DNA of 64,000 nucleotides from Halostella litorea (lineage in GTDB: Archaea > Halobacteriota > Halobacteria > Halobacteriales > Natronoarchaeaceae): the NCBI RefSeq assembly GCF_004785955.1, contig NZ_SJER01000005.1, forward strand, positions 62,001 to 126,000, read 5' to 3'. Positions 53,847 through 62,019 of the stretch are shown piece after piece. The position numbers and the translations under genes were made by a program. The notes beneath the pieces are model-generated. The model did not search any database. It saw nothing but the letters and a program-made list of their open reading frames with translations, and was not told the origin of the DNA. Each line of letters starts with the position of its first letter. Positions within the stretch are counted from its first letter, which is position 1.

Positions 53847-55157
53847 ATGTCATACCGCATGAGACGGCGTGACGTGTTAAAGGGTGTCGGAGTTGCTGGA
53901 ACGGTCGGCGTCGCCGGCTGTATCGGAAGCGATGACGGCGGCGACGGGGGCGGCAGCGGCCCCGACCTGCTGACCGTCATCGGTTACCCCGAAAGCGGGA
54001 TCCAGTTGTTCCGTGACTACTACAGTGCGTCCGACGGTTCCGAGGACATCCTCATCCCGGACGGCCTGCAGGACCCGGCGCTGCCGGGGCAGGTCGGCAA
54101 CGAGATGAGCAACGTCACCGGCACGGCCCCGGCGGCCGGCGGCCCGAACCAGGAAGCGTTCACCTCGCTCTACGAGGACGAGTACGGCGAGTCCCCCGGC
54201 GTGTTCACGTCGCAGTCCTACGACTCCAGTGCGATCCTCATCCTCGCCAACGCCGCGGCCGGCGAGAACAGCGGCCCGGCGGTCCGCGACCAGATGCGCC
54301 GGATGGCCAACCCCGAGGGCGACACCTACGGCCCCGAGGAGTTCGTCTCCGCGGTCGAGGCGGCCGCCAACGGCGAGAACGTCAACTACCAGGGCGCGTC
54401 CAGCGCCGTGAACTTCGACCAGAACGGCGACCCCGCCTCCGCGGCCTACCAGATCTGGGAGTTCGCGGGACAGGACGCCGACTCGGTCGACGTCCAGGAG
54501 ACCCAGAACTTCGAGGGCGAGAACCCCGATGGGGCCGGTCCCTCGGCCGACGAGTCGCCCGGCGGCACGGGCCGCACCATCGAACTGGGCGTGTTGCTCC
54601 CCGAGACCGGTGACCTGGCGTCGACCGGCGGCCCGATGATCAACGCCTCCGAGATCCCGGCGATGCAGGTGAACAACTCCGACCTGGACCTCGAAGTGAA
54701 CGTCCAGTTCGAGGACACCAACACCTCGCCGGACCAGGGTGTCAGCGGCGCGGGGTCGCTCATCAGCGGCGGCGTGCCCGGCGTCAACGGCACCGCGTCC
54801 TCCGGCGTGAACGTCCCGGTGTGCCAGGAGTCGCTCATCCCGAACGAGGTCGTCGGCTGCTCGCCGTCCAGCACCGCGCTGTCGGTGACGAACCTCGACG
54901 ACGACGACTTCATCTTCCGGACCGCGCCGAGCGACCAGCTGCAGGGCCGCGTGATGGCCCAGGTCGCCTCCGAGCGGCTCGGGGCGGAGTCCGCCGCGAC
55001 GCTGTACGTCAACAACGACTACGGCCAGCAGCTCTCGAACCGCTTCAGCAACGTGTTCGAGGACACGTTCGACGGCGAGGTGTACGACCAGATCAGCTTC
55101 AACATCGGCGAGTCCTCGTACACCAACGTCATCGACTCGGCGCTGTCGAGCGGATAG
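53847..55157 (+). CDS. Circularly permuted LivJ-type substrate-binding lipoprotein
   Basis: The 436-residue protein has a Tat-type signal (RRRDVLKGVGVAG) and lipobox VAGC (Cys25), then an Asp/Gly linker. The binding-protein body is in reversed order. Residues 39-210 match the usual C-terminal half (LLTVIGYPESGIQLFRDYYS, PDGLQDPALPG, FTSQSYDSSAILILANA). About 30 linker residues follow, and residues 244-436 match the usual N-terminal half (TIELGVLLPETGDLASTG, ending SSYTNVIDSALSSG). The normal order would join SALSSG directly to PDLLTV. Both halves look complete, so a folded, anchored protein is likely. It is convergent with livF. Confidence 0.85.
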   Translation: MSYRMRRRDVLKGVGVAGTVGVAGCIGSDDGGDGGGSGPDLLTVIGYPESGIQLFRDYYSASDGSEDILIPDGLQDPALPGQVGNEMSNVTGTAPAAGGPNQEAFTSLYEDEYGESPGVFTSQSYDSSAILILANAAAGENSGPAVRDQMRRMANPEGDTYGPEEFVSAVEAAANGENVNYQGASSAVNFDQNGDPASAAYQIWEFAGQDADSVDVQETQNFEGENPDGAGPSADESPGGTGRTIELGVLLPETGDLASTGGPMINASEIPAMQVNNSDLDLEVNVQFEDTNTSPDQGVSGAGSLISGGVPGVNGTASSGVNVPVCQESLIPNEVVGCSPSSTALSVTNLDDDDFIFRTAPSDQLQGRVMAQVASERLGAESAATLYVNNDYGQQLSNRFSNVFEDTFDGEVYDQISFNIGESSYTNVIDSALSSG

Positions 55158-55181
55158 TCGGGACGCGGCCGAACCCACTCG

Positions 55182-55187
55182 TTTTTT
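55182..55187 (+). terminator. T-run after the substrate-binding protein
   Basis: Six consecutive T residues 25 bases after the stop, following a GC-rich stretch, look like a simple archaeal terminator between the convergent binding-protein and livF genes. Confidence 0.5.
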
Positions 55188-55308
55188 GACCGCTACGTCG
55201 CCAGCGACGGCGTCGGCGGGCACGCCGTGACGATCCACGTGCCATACGGGCGGCTCAATGCGGTGTGCTACGAGCCGTCGAACCGCGAAAAGGAAAGACC
55301 GCCGGGCG

Positions 55309-56013
55309 TCAGCCGCCGAGGAACTGCTGTCTGACCTCCTCGTCGTTCAGCAGCACCGTCCCTTCGTCCTCGAACCGGTTCTGCCCGTTGGCGAGCACGT
55401 AGCCGCGGTCACAGCGGCGCAGCGCCTCCTTGGCGTTTTGCTCGACCATGAGGATCGCCGTCCCGTCGTCGTTGATCTCGTCTATCTTGTCGAACATCTC
55501 GTCGACCAGGTCCGGCGCGAGGCCGGCGCTCGGCTCGTCGAGCAGGAGCAGGTCGGGGTCGAGCATCAGCGCCCGGCCCATCGCCAGCATCTGCTGCTGG
55601 CCGCCGCTCATCGTGCCGGCCTTCTGGCCCTTGCGCTCCTCGAGGATGGGGAACCGGTCGTACACCTCGCGGAGCGCGTCCTCGGGCACCTCGTCCAAGA
55701 TGTACGCGCCCATCTCCAGGTTCTCCTCGACGGTCAACTCCGCGAACACGTTGTCGCTCTGGGGGACGTAGCCCATCCCCTTGTGGATGACGTCCTCCGG
55801 CTCGATGCCGGTGATGTCCTCGGTCGCGAAGGTGACGGTCCCGGCCATGTGGGTCGTCAGCCCGAACACGGACTTCATCACCGTCGACTTCCCCGCGCCG
55901 TTGGGGCCGACGATGGTGACGTACTCGCCGTCTGCGACGTCCAGGTCGACGTCCGTGAGGATCTGGAGGTCGCCGTAGCCGGCGTCCAAGTTGCGGACTT
56001 CGAGCAGGCTCAT
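55309..56013 (-). CDS. livF: Branched-chain amino-acid-type ABC transporter ATPase LivF
   Basis: The 234-residue ATPase has Walker A GPNGAGKS (36-43), a Q-loop, the signature MSGGQQQMLAMGRALM and Walker B LLLLDEPSAGLAP. The sequence YVPQSDNVFAELTVEENLEMGAY is typical of LivF. With LivG, LivH and LivM it forms a HAAT-type importer. It overlaps livG by four bases and is the last gene of the minus-strand operon. Confidence 0.95.
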   Translation of the reverse strand: MSLLEVRNLDAGYGDLQILTDVDLDVADGEYVTIVGPNGAGKSTVMKSVFGLTTHMAGTVTFATEDITGIEPEDVIHKGMGYVPQSDNVFAELTVEENLEMGAYILDEVPEDALREVYDRFPILEERKGQKAGTMSGGQQQMLAMGRALMLDPDLLLLDEPSAGLAPDLVDEMFDKIDEINDDGTAILMVEQNAKEALRRCDRGYVLANGQNRFEDEGTVLLNDEEVRQQFLGG

Positions 56014-56843
56014 ACTTCACCACCGAGATACGCCTCGATGACGTCGTCGCTCGCCTTGACCTCGGCGGGCGTGCCGTCCTTGAGCACCCGGCCCTGGTGC
56101 ATCACGATCACCCGTTCGCAGTTCTCCATGATCAGGTCCATGTCGTGTTCGACGATGAGGAACGTGTAGCCCTCCGCCCGGAGCTCGTGGATGTGGTCGA
56201 GCAGTCGGTTCTCCAGGGAGGGGTTGACGCCCGCGAACGGCTCGTCGAGCAGGAGCACGTCCGGGTCCGTCAGCAGCGCGCGGGCCATCTCCAGCAGCTT
56301 CCGCTGGCCGCCCGAGAGGTTGCCCGCGTACTCGTCGGCGAGGTGGTCGATCTCGAAGAAGTCGAGCACCTCCCACACCCGCTCTAGCTGTTCGGTCTCC
56401 TGGCGCTGGACGTTGTCGCGAACCCCGGGGGTGATCGAGCGCCACAGCGCCTCGCCGATCTGCCCCTTGGGCGCGAGCATCATGTTCTCCAGCACCGTCA
56501 TCTCCTCCAGTTCGCGGGCGATCTGGAAGGTGCGTGCGAGCCCGCGGTTGGCGATCTCGTGGGGTGCGAGTCCGGTGATGTCCTCGCCGTTGAACCGGAC
56601 CGCGCCGCTGTCGGGGTCGTGCATCCCCGTGATGAGGTTGAACGTCGTCGACTTCCCCGCGCCGTTGGGGCCGATGAGGCCGGTGAGGGTCCCCTTCTCG
56701 ACCCCGAAGCTGACGTCGTCGACGGCGGTGATGCCGCCGAACGTCTTGCGCAGTCCCTCGACCTTGAGGGGGACGTCGGACTCCGTCTCGACGCCGCCCC
56801 CCGTGATGTCCGTTTCGCCGGTCGTGTCGGTGGTGCCGCTCAT
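56010..56843 (-). CDS. livG: Branched-chain amino-acid-type ABC transporter ATPase LivG
   Basis: The 277-residue ATPase has Walker A GPNGAGKSTTFNLITG near residue 58, the signature LSGGQRKLLEMARAL, and Walker B VLLLDEPFAGVNP. An acidic/Thr-rich N-terminal extension (about 1-25) is halophile-like. It overlaps livF and livM by four bases each, so the operon is translationally coupled. Confidence 0.95.
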   Translation of the reverse strand: MSGTTDTTGETDITGGGVETESDVPLKVEGLRKTFGGITAVDDVSFGVEKGTLTGLIGPNGAGKSTTFNLITGMHDPDSGAVRFNGEDITGLAPHEIANRGLARTFQIARELEEMTVLENMMLAPKGQIGEALWRSITPGVRDNVQRQETEQLERVWEVLDFFEIDHLADEYAGNLSGGQRKLLEMARALLTDPDVLLLDEPFAGVNPSLENRLLDHIHELRAEGYTFLIVEHDMDLIMENCERVIVMHQGRVLKDGTPAEVKASDDVIEAYLGGEV

Positions 56844-58228
56844 TGTTGTTCACCTCCGTCGGTCGCCGCGGCGTCCGCGTCGCCGCCGACGCCCTCGGGC
56901 CGCGAGAGGTCGATGCTCGACGCGGTCTCCTTGCGGTGCCCGAGCATCCCGTCCGGCCGGTTGTGCATCAGCCAGATCAGGACCAGCCCCATGATGACGA
57001 GCCGGAGCTGGCTGATACTGTTGAGCGTGTACGCGAGCAGCGGCCACGGGTCGAACGACCCCATGGCGGCCATCGCCTGGCCGAAGCTCCCCGGTCCTTC
57101 GAGGCTGCCGACCGCCGCCTCGATGAGGTTCTTGATGAGACGCGGCCCCTCGTACAGCGCCGCCGCGAAGACGGCACCGCCGAGGAAGCTCCCGGTGTTG
57201 GAGCCGGGACCGCCGATTATCAGCGCGATCCAGATGTAGAACGTGATGTTCGGCCGGAACGACGGGGGCGTGATGCTCCCGCGGCCGGCGTACCAGAGGA
57301 TGCCGCCGAAGGCCATCAGCGCACAGCCGAACACGAACGACTTCAGCTTGAAGCGGTTCGTGTTCTTCCCCAGCGAGTTGGCGACGTCCTCGTCCTCGCG
57401 GATCGCCTTGAGGACGCGGCCGAACGGCGACGAGCCGGTCCGGGTGAGCAGCCAGTAGAACAGGGCACACACCAGCAGCAGGATCAGCCCGTACGTGAGG
57501 CTGTCGACGACCGGCTTGGGGTTGTTGGCGATGAAGTTCTGCTGGACGAAATCGACGAAGCCGAGATACGGGTCCCAGAGGAACAGCGCGCTCAGTATCG
57601 CCTCCAACGGTGGCGTGTAGTTGAGTATGAGCCCGCCGCCGCCGCCCAGCCCGATCGTGTCCGCCGCCGGGTCGAGCGTGAACAGCCACAGGTCGATCGT
57701 ATCCGGGACCGTGTACGTCTGGAACGTCCGGGACATCAGCGTGAACCGGATGATCTCGGAGAACGCGATCGTGACGATAGCGAGGTAGTCCGCCCGCAAG
57801 CGAAGCGCTGGCAGTCCGACCAGGAGGCCGAACAGCGCCGCGACGACCACGCCGGCGACGACGCCGACGCCCAGCGGCAGCCCGAAGCCGCCGACCTGGG
57901 CAGCGCCGCCCTGTGCCGCCGGCGGCTTGGAGACGATAGCGGTCACGTAGACGCCGATCGCCATGAACCCGACGATGCCGATGTTGAACAGCCCGGTGTA
58001 TCCCCAGTGCAGGTTCAACGCGAGCGCGAGCATGCCGAACACGCCGATGTAGAACGTGAGGTTGGCGACGGTGTTCAACTGCCCGCGCAGCGAGAACCCG
58101 AAGACCACGCCCGAGAGGATGTACACCAGGTAGATGGCCCCGAGGACGCCCAGCACGAGTCCGGGGTCCCGGTTGAGGAAGCCAAAGAGGCGGTCGCCGA
58201 CGCCGGCGGAGGAGGCGTCGTCGCTCAT
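56840..58228 (-). CDS. livM: Branched-chain amino-acid-type ABC permease LivM
   Basis: The 462-residue permease has about ten membrane segments. NLHWGYTGLFNIGIVGFMAIGVYVTAI near residue 68 and the coupling-type loop SPFGRVLKAIREDEDVANSLGKN near 290 are diagnostic. It pairs with LivH in the membrane. The ATG at 58228 gives the normal N-terminus; a longer frame lies inside livH. It overlaps livG and livH by four bases each. Confidence 0.93.
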   Translation of the reverse strand: MSDDASSAGVGDRLFGFLNRDPGLVLGVLGAIYLVYILSGVVFGFSLRGQLNTVANLTFYIGVFGMLALALNLHWGYTGLFNIGIVGFMAIGVYVTAIVSKPPAAQGGAAQVGGFGLPLGVGVVAGVVVAALFGLLVGLPALRLRADYLAIVTIAFSEIIRFTLMSRTFQTYTVPDTIDLWLFTLDPAADTIGLGGGGGLILNYTPPLEAILSALFLWDPYLGFVDFVQQNFIANNPKPVVDSLTYGLILLLVCALFYWLLTRTGSSPFGRVLKAIREDEDVANSLGKNTNRFKLKSFVFGCALMAFGGILWYAGRGSITPPSFRPNITFYIWIALIIGGPGSNTGSFLGGAVFAAALYEGPRLIKNLIEAAVGSLEGPGSFGQAMAAMGSFDPWPLLAYTLNSISQLRLVIMGLVLIWLMHNRPDGMLGHRKETASSIDLSRPEGVGGDADAAATDGGEQQ

Positions 58229-59337
58229 GCTGTCGACCTCCCGCTGAAGATCCCCTGCGGTTTGAACAGCAGGATGGTTATCATCACGAGGAACGCCGCC
58301 GCCCGGCCGAACGCCGAGGGGATCCAGATCACGGACATCGACGCCGTCAGCCCGATGATGATCCCGCCGGCGATCGCGCCGTATATCGACCCGATGCCGC
58401 CGAGGATGACGGCGGCGAACACGAGCAGGAGAAGCAGCCAGCCGTCGTTGAAGCCGAGCGTCCCCTTCCAGAGGACGAACATGTAGCCCGCGATACCGGT
58501 GAGTCCGCCGCCGATGATCCACGTCGAGCGGATGACCCGCTCGGTCGGGATCCCGGTGACGCGAGCGAGATCCTCGTTGTCAGACATCGCGCGCATCGCC
58601 TTGCCGAGTTTGGTCCGCTGGAGCAGGAGGTGAACCCCGAGCATCAGCGACCCGGCCACGACCAGCAGCGTGAGGTCGTGTGCGTGGACGAACACCGTCC
58701 CGTCGATGAACACCAGGCTCCACTCCGGCTGACCCCCGGCGTCGGTCGTGCCCCGAACGCCCGGACCGAAGACGAACTGGATCAGGTACCGGAGCGCGAA
58801 GGCGACACCGACGCTCGTGATGAGCAAGGCGATCCCGTCCTCGTCACGGATCGGCTTGTACACGTACCGGTCGACGAGCAGCGAGAGAGCGATAGTCGAC
58901 AGTCCGGCAACGATCATCCCGAGAATCACCGCAAGCGGCGACGTGACGATGCCGGCACCGATCGCGCCACCGAACACCGACCCGCCCGCGCCGACCAGCA
59001 GAAGGGAACCGATGTTGGCGTTCCCGTAGCCGGCGACGAGATACGTCGTCGCCCAGCCGGCGAACGCCCCGCTCGTGAGGTAGTCCCCGTGCGAGAAGTT
59101 CGCGAAGTTGAGAATGCTGTACGTCATCGAGAGTCCGACGCCGGCGAGTCCGACGACCAGGCCGCGCATCAGCCCGTCCCAGACGTAACCGCCGACGTCG
59201 CTGAACGCCACTCGACCGGCGATCAGCCCCTCGATGAGAAACCACGCCATCCAGACGGCAACGAGACCGACAACGATGGCGAACGGTTGCTCTACGACAA
59301 CCCGCCGCCCACGTGAATACGTTTCAGATACACCCAT
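58225..59337 (-). CDS. livH: Branched-chain amino-acid-type ABC permease LivH
   Basis: The 370-residue permease has about eight membrane segments. It contains LSMTYSILNFANFSHGDYLTSGAFA near residue 75, the EAA-like loop TKLGKAMRAMSDNEDLARVTGIP near 238 and the C-terminal GSIYGAIAGGIIIG and FKPQGIFSG. It is the first gene of the livHMGF operon. The ATG giving MGVSETYSRGRR was chosen over one seven codons upstream. Confidence 0.93.
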   Translation of the reverse strand: MGVSETYSRGRRVVVEQPFAIVVGLVAVWMAWFLIEGLIAGRVAFSDVGGYVWDGLMRGLVVGLAGVGLSMTYSILNFANFSHGDYLTSGAFAGWATTYLVAGYGNANIGSLLLVGAGGSVFGGAIGAGIVTSPLAVILGMIVAGLSTIALSLLVDRYVYKPIRDEDGIALLITSVGVAFALRYLIQFVFGPGVRGTTDAGGQPEWSLVFIDGTVFVHAHDLTLLVVAGSLMLGVHLLLQRTKLGKAMRAMSDNEDLARVTGIPTERVIRSTWIIGGGLTGIAGYMFVLWKGTLGFNDGWLLLLLVFAAVILGGIGSIYGAIAGGIIIGLTASMSVIWIPSAFGRAAAFLVMITILLFKPQGIFSGRSTA

Positions 59338-59512
59338 TGGCAACACTCCACACAACACCTTCCCGCACTCAACTCATAATAACTTTTCCTTGACCGTTCG
59401 TCACGCCGGAGGGCGGATTTTGGTAAACGATTGCCGGATTTCATCGGCATCTAGTTGAGGAAAACACCTATGCCCGAGCGGCCGGGATTCCGGAGCACAG
59501 CAGCTAGCAACG

Positions 59513-60001
59513 ATGCAGATCGATACCCCGACGACCGACGACCTCGCTGCCCTGGTCGACCTGTGGGTCCGGTTGGCCGACGAGCAGCGCCGACACGGCT
59601 CCCGCCTCCTCGCCGAGGGCAACCGGACGCCGGTCCGCGAAACCATCGCCAGAAGCGTCGTCACGGGGAACGCCCGGATCGCCCGCCGGGACGGCGACAT
59701 CGTGGGCTTCGTCACGTACGAGATGGACGCCGGGACGTACGAACTGGACCTGACGCGGGGGTCAGTCACCAACCTGTTCGTCCGCCGGGACGACCGGAAC
59801 GCCGGCGTCGGCAGCGAGTTGCTCGCGGCCGCCGAGCGGGCGCTTGCCGAGGACGGAGCGGACGCGGTCACGCTCGAAGTGCTCGCCGAAAACGAGGCGG
59901 CCCGACGGTTCTACCGCCGGGCGGGCTACGGCGACCGCCGCGTCGTCATGGAGAAGGCGCTGCCGGACAAAAGCGATACTCACTCAAAGGGCGACCGATA
60001 A
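59513..60001 (+). CDS. GNAT family N-acetyltransferase
   Basis: The 162-residue protein is a GNAT enzyme: SVTNLFVRRDDRNAGVGSELLAAAERAL is the acetyl-CoA loop and helix, and EVLAENEAARRFYRRAGY the C-terminal signature. The substrate is not predictable. It is divergent from the livH operon with about 175 bases between the starts and lies just before tRNA-Thr. Confidence 0.85.
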   Translation: MQIDTPTTDDLAALVDLWVRLADEQRRHGSRLLAEGNRTPVRETIARSVVTGNARIARRDGDIVGFVTYEMDAGTYELDLTRGSVTNLFVRRDDRNAGVGSELLAAAERALAEDGADAVTLEVLAENEAARRFYRRAGYGDRRVVMEKALPDKSDTHSKGDR

Positions 60002-60013
60002 CTACGCCGTAGC

Positions 60014-60087
60014 GCCAGGGGAGCTTGGGCGGTTCAAGCACTCGACTTGTAATCGAGACTCCCAGGGTTCAAATCCCTGCCCTGGCT
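60014..60087 (+). tRNA. tRNA-Thr (anticodon TGT)
   Basis: The 74-base tRNA has acceptor stem GCCAGGG/CCCTGGC with discriminator T, anticodon arm CTCGA-CTTGTAA-TCGAG with anticodon TGT, and T-arm CAGGG-TTCAAAT-CCCTG. CCA is not encoded. Confidence 0.97.
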
Positions 60088-60214
60088 TCGGTGTGTCCTC
60101 TCGTCCGGAGGGCACGACCCGCGCCCGGAGTTTTTCGCGGTTCGGCACGTGAACAGGTCGGCCTGTCGCGGAAACAGCCTTATGTACCGAAGCGCGCCCA
60201 GGGACAGGTAGCGA

Positions 60215-60361
60215 ATGGCAGCCGACCACCAACCCCCCGCCGACGGAACCGACGACAGATACCGTGCCTACGAGACCGACGACGACCGGTTCGTCGTGTA
60301 CGACGCCGACAACGGGGACGCGTGGCTCCACTCGACGGTCGCGGTGCCCGTCGATCGATAG
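60215..60361 (+). CDS. 48-residue haloarchaeal microprotein (DUF7331-like)
   Basis: A short frame 127 bases after tRNA-Thr encodes 48 residues, starting MAADHQPPADGTDDRYRAYE and ending AWLHSTVAVPVDR. Small acidic haloarchaeal proteins with a Tyr-rich middle and a W-[IL]-x-S end (DUF7331, as I recall the family) look like this. Function is unknown. Codon use is normal for the genome. Confidence 0.65.
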   Translation: MAADHQPPADGTDDRYRAYETDDDRFVVYDADNGDAWLHSTVAVPVDR

Positions 60362-60390
60362 CGACGCCCGCCGACGCGGTTCCCGCCCGA

Positions 60391-60774
60391 CTACCCCGTC
60401 TTGTACACGCCGCGAGCGTCGGCGACGGCGGTGCCGTCGGCCGCGAACACGTCCACGTCGACGACGCCAACGTCGCTCCCGCAACGCACCACGTCCGCCT
60501 CCGCGCGCAGGTCGCCGGTGCCGGCCTCCAGGTAGTCGATCCGCATGTCGATCGTCGGCACGGGCTGGTCGACCAGCGAGACGAGGGCGGCCCCGCCGAC
60601 GGTGTCGGCGAGCGTGAACGTCACGCCGCCGTGGGCCATCTGTCGGTCGGCGTTCCACGACAGGTCCTCGCGCATCTCGATCCGTCCCTCCGCGTGACCG
60701 TCGTCGACGGCGGTCACTTCGACCCCGAGCAGGTCGGCGAAGGGCATCTCCTCGAAGAATGACTCCACGTCCAT
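60391..60774 (-). CDS. PaaI-type hotdog thioesterase
   Basis: The 127-residue hotdog-fold protein starts MDVESFFEEMPFADLLG. WNADRQMAHGGVTFTLADTVGGAAL contains the active-site HGG-x4-LAD motif of PaaI/YdiI-type thioesterases. It should hydrolyse acyl- or aryl-CoA esters, for example phenylacetyl-CoA. A start 25 codons upstream would add an unlike basic leader. Confidence 0.85.
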   Translation of the reverse strand: MDVESFFEEMPFADLLGVEVTAVDDGHAEGRIEMREDLSWNADRQMAHGGVTFTLADTVGGAALVSLVDQPVPTIDMRIDYLEAGTGDLRAEADVVRCGSDVGVVDVDVFAADGTAVADARGVYKTG

Positions 60775-60875
60775 ACCGCCGCGTATGCGAACCGGGAAAT
60801 TAAACGTGTATGATCCCCGTCCGGTCGGAACGGCCGCCAAAGGGTTCATACCCGTTGGGGAAATAGCCCCGGTCG

Positions 60876-61112
60876 ATGCCCCGCATCGAAGTGACGCTAC
60901 CGGACGACGTCGAGGTCCAGCTCGATCAGATGGTCGACCAGGGGGAGTTCGTCAACCGCGAGGAGGCGATAGAGGAGCTGCTGTCGCTCGGCATCAAGGA
61001 ACACCAGACCGTCGCGGAGACCGAGGAGCGCGGCGAGGTCGGCTTCGAGGAGGAGATGATGGCGACCGACGAGCGTTCCATCGGCGACGACGACGACGGC
61101 TACGCGTTCTAG
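60876..61112 (+). CDS. Ribbon-helix-helix-like small protein (DUF7120-like)
   Basis: The 78-residue protein begins MPRIEVTLPDDVEVQLDQMVDQGEFVNREEAIEELL, the beta-strand-helix-helix pattern of CopG-type proteins, followed by an acidic tail ending DDGYAF. It may bind DNA as a dimer or act as an antitoxin-like partner, but no toxin is adjacent. It overlaps the amidohydrolase stop by four bases, in convergent orientation. Confidence 0.7.
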   Translation: MPRIEVTLPDDVEVQLDQMVDQGEFVNREEAIEELLSLGIKEHQTVAETEERGEVGFEEEMMATDERSIGDDDDGYAF

Positions 61113-61981
61113 AGGTCGAGGAAGCGTTCCGCGTTCTCCCAGAGGAGCTTCCGCTGGATGTCCTCGGGGAACTCGAGGTCGGCGAACTGCGACAGCCACG
61201 GCTCCGGGTCGAGCATCGGGTAGTCCGTGCCGAACATCACCTTGTCCGACAGCAGCGTCTTCGCGTAGTGGAGCACCTGCTCGTCGATGTAGTTGGGCAT
61301 CCAGCCCGAGAGATCCATGTACACGTTGCCCTTCTGCTGGCAGATGGCCAGTTGCTCTTTCTCCCACGGGAACGCGGGGTGGGCGATCAGGATCTGCAGG
61401 TCGGGATGCTCCGCGGCCACGTCGTCTATCAGCATCGGGTTCCCGTACTTGATCTTGAGGCCGCGCCCGCCGGGGCTGCACGCGCCGAGCGTGGAGTTGC
61501 CGCCGTGGAACACGACCGGTACGCCGAGTTCCTCGATGGTGGCGAACAGTTCCTCGTGTTCGGGGTCGCTCGGGTCGAACCCCTGTGCGATCTGCTGGAA
61601 CTTGAACCCCGAGAGGTCCAGATCCTCGACCGCGCGCCGGGCCTCGGCCACGCAGTCGTCCTTGAGCGGGTCGACGGAGGCGAAGCCGACGAAGAAGTCG
61701 TCGTACTCGTCGCGCACCTCCGCGACGTAGTCGTTGGGAACCGGCGGGTTGCCGGTGTTGGTCTCGGCGTCCCAGCCCAGCAGGACCGCGCGGCCGACGC
61801 CGGCGTCGCGGTACTCCGCGATCATCTCGTCATAGCCGTGGGTCTCCAAGTCCGTGCCGAAGCGGTCGGCGGCGTCGCGCATCATCTGCCCGCCGGCGTC
61901 GTGGAGGAACTCCTCGGTCGGCTGGTGGGCGTGCGTGTCGATGGCGCGGGGCTCGTCCGCGAGAACGTCGGGCGTCGCCAT
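61109..61981 (-). CDS. Amidohydrolase-2 (TIM-barrel metal hydrolase)
   Basis: The 290-residue protein belongs to the ACMS decarboxylase-like amidohydrolases. Asp15, His17 and His19 in IDTHAHQP, His in ILIAHPAFPW and Asp in MFGTDYPMLDPEPW form the metal site. Members decarboxylate or hydrolyse aromatic or lactone compounds. With kynureninase encoded 1 kb further on, a role in tryptophan or aromatic degradation is possible but not shown. Confidence 0.85.
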   Translation of the reverse strand: MATPDVLADEPRAIDTHAHQPTEEFLHDAGGQMMRDAADRFGTDLETHGYDEMIAEYRDAGVGRAVLLGWDAETNTGNPPVPNDYVAEVRDEYDDFFVGFASVDPLKDDCVAEARRAVEDLDLSGFKFQQIAQGFDPSDPEHEELFATIEELGVPVVFHGGNSTLGACSPGGRGLKIKYGNPMLIDDVAAEHPDLQILIAHPAFPWEKEQLAICQQKGNVYMDLSGWMPNYIDEQVLHYAKTLLSDKVMFGTDYPMLDPEPWLSQFADLEFPEDIQRKLLWENAERFLDL

Positions 61982-62019
61982 GCCTCACCCGTCGTCGGAG
62001 GGGACCAAAAACCCCGGCG

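Noticed and set aside
60876-61112. The RHH-like protein as half of a toxin-antitoxin pair
   Set aside because: The adjacent genes encode a thioesterase and an amidohydrolase, neither a known toxin, and no second small gene is present.
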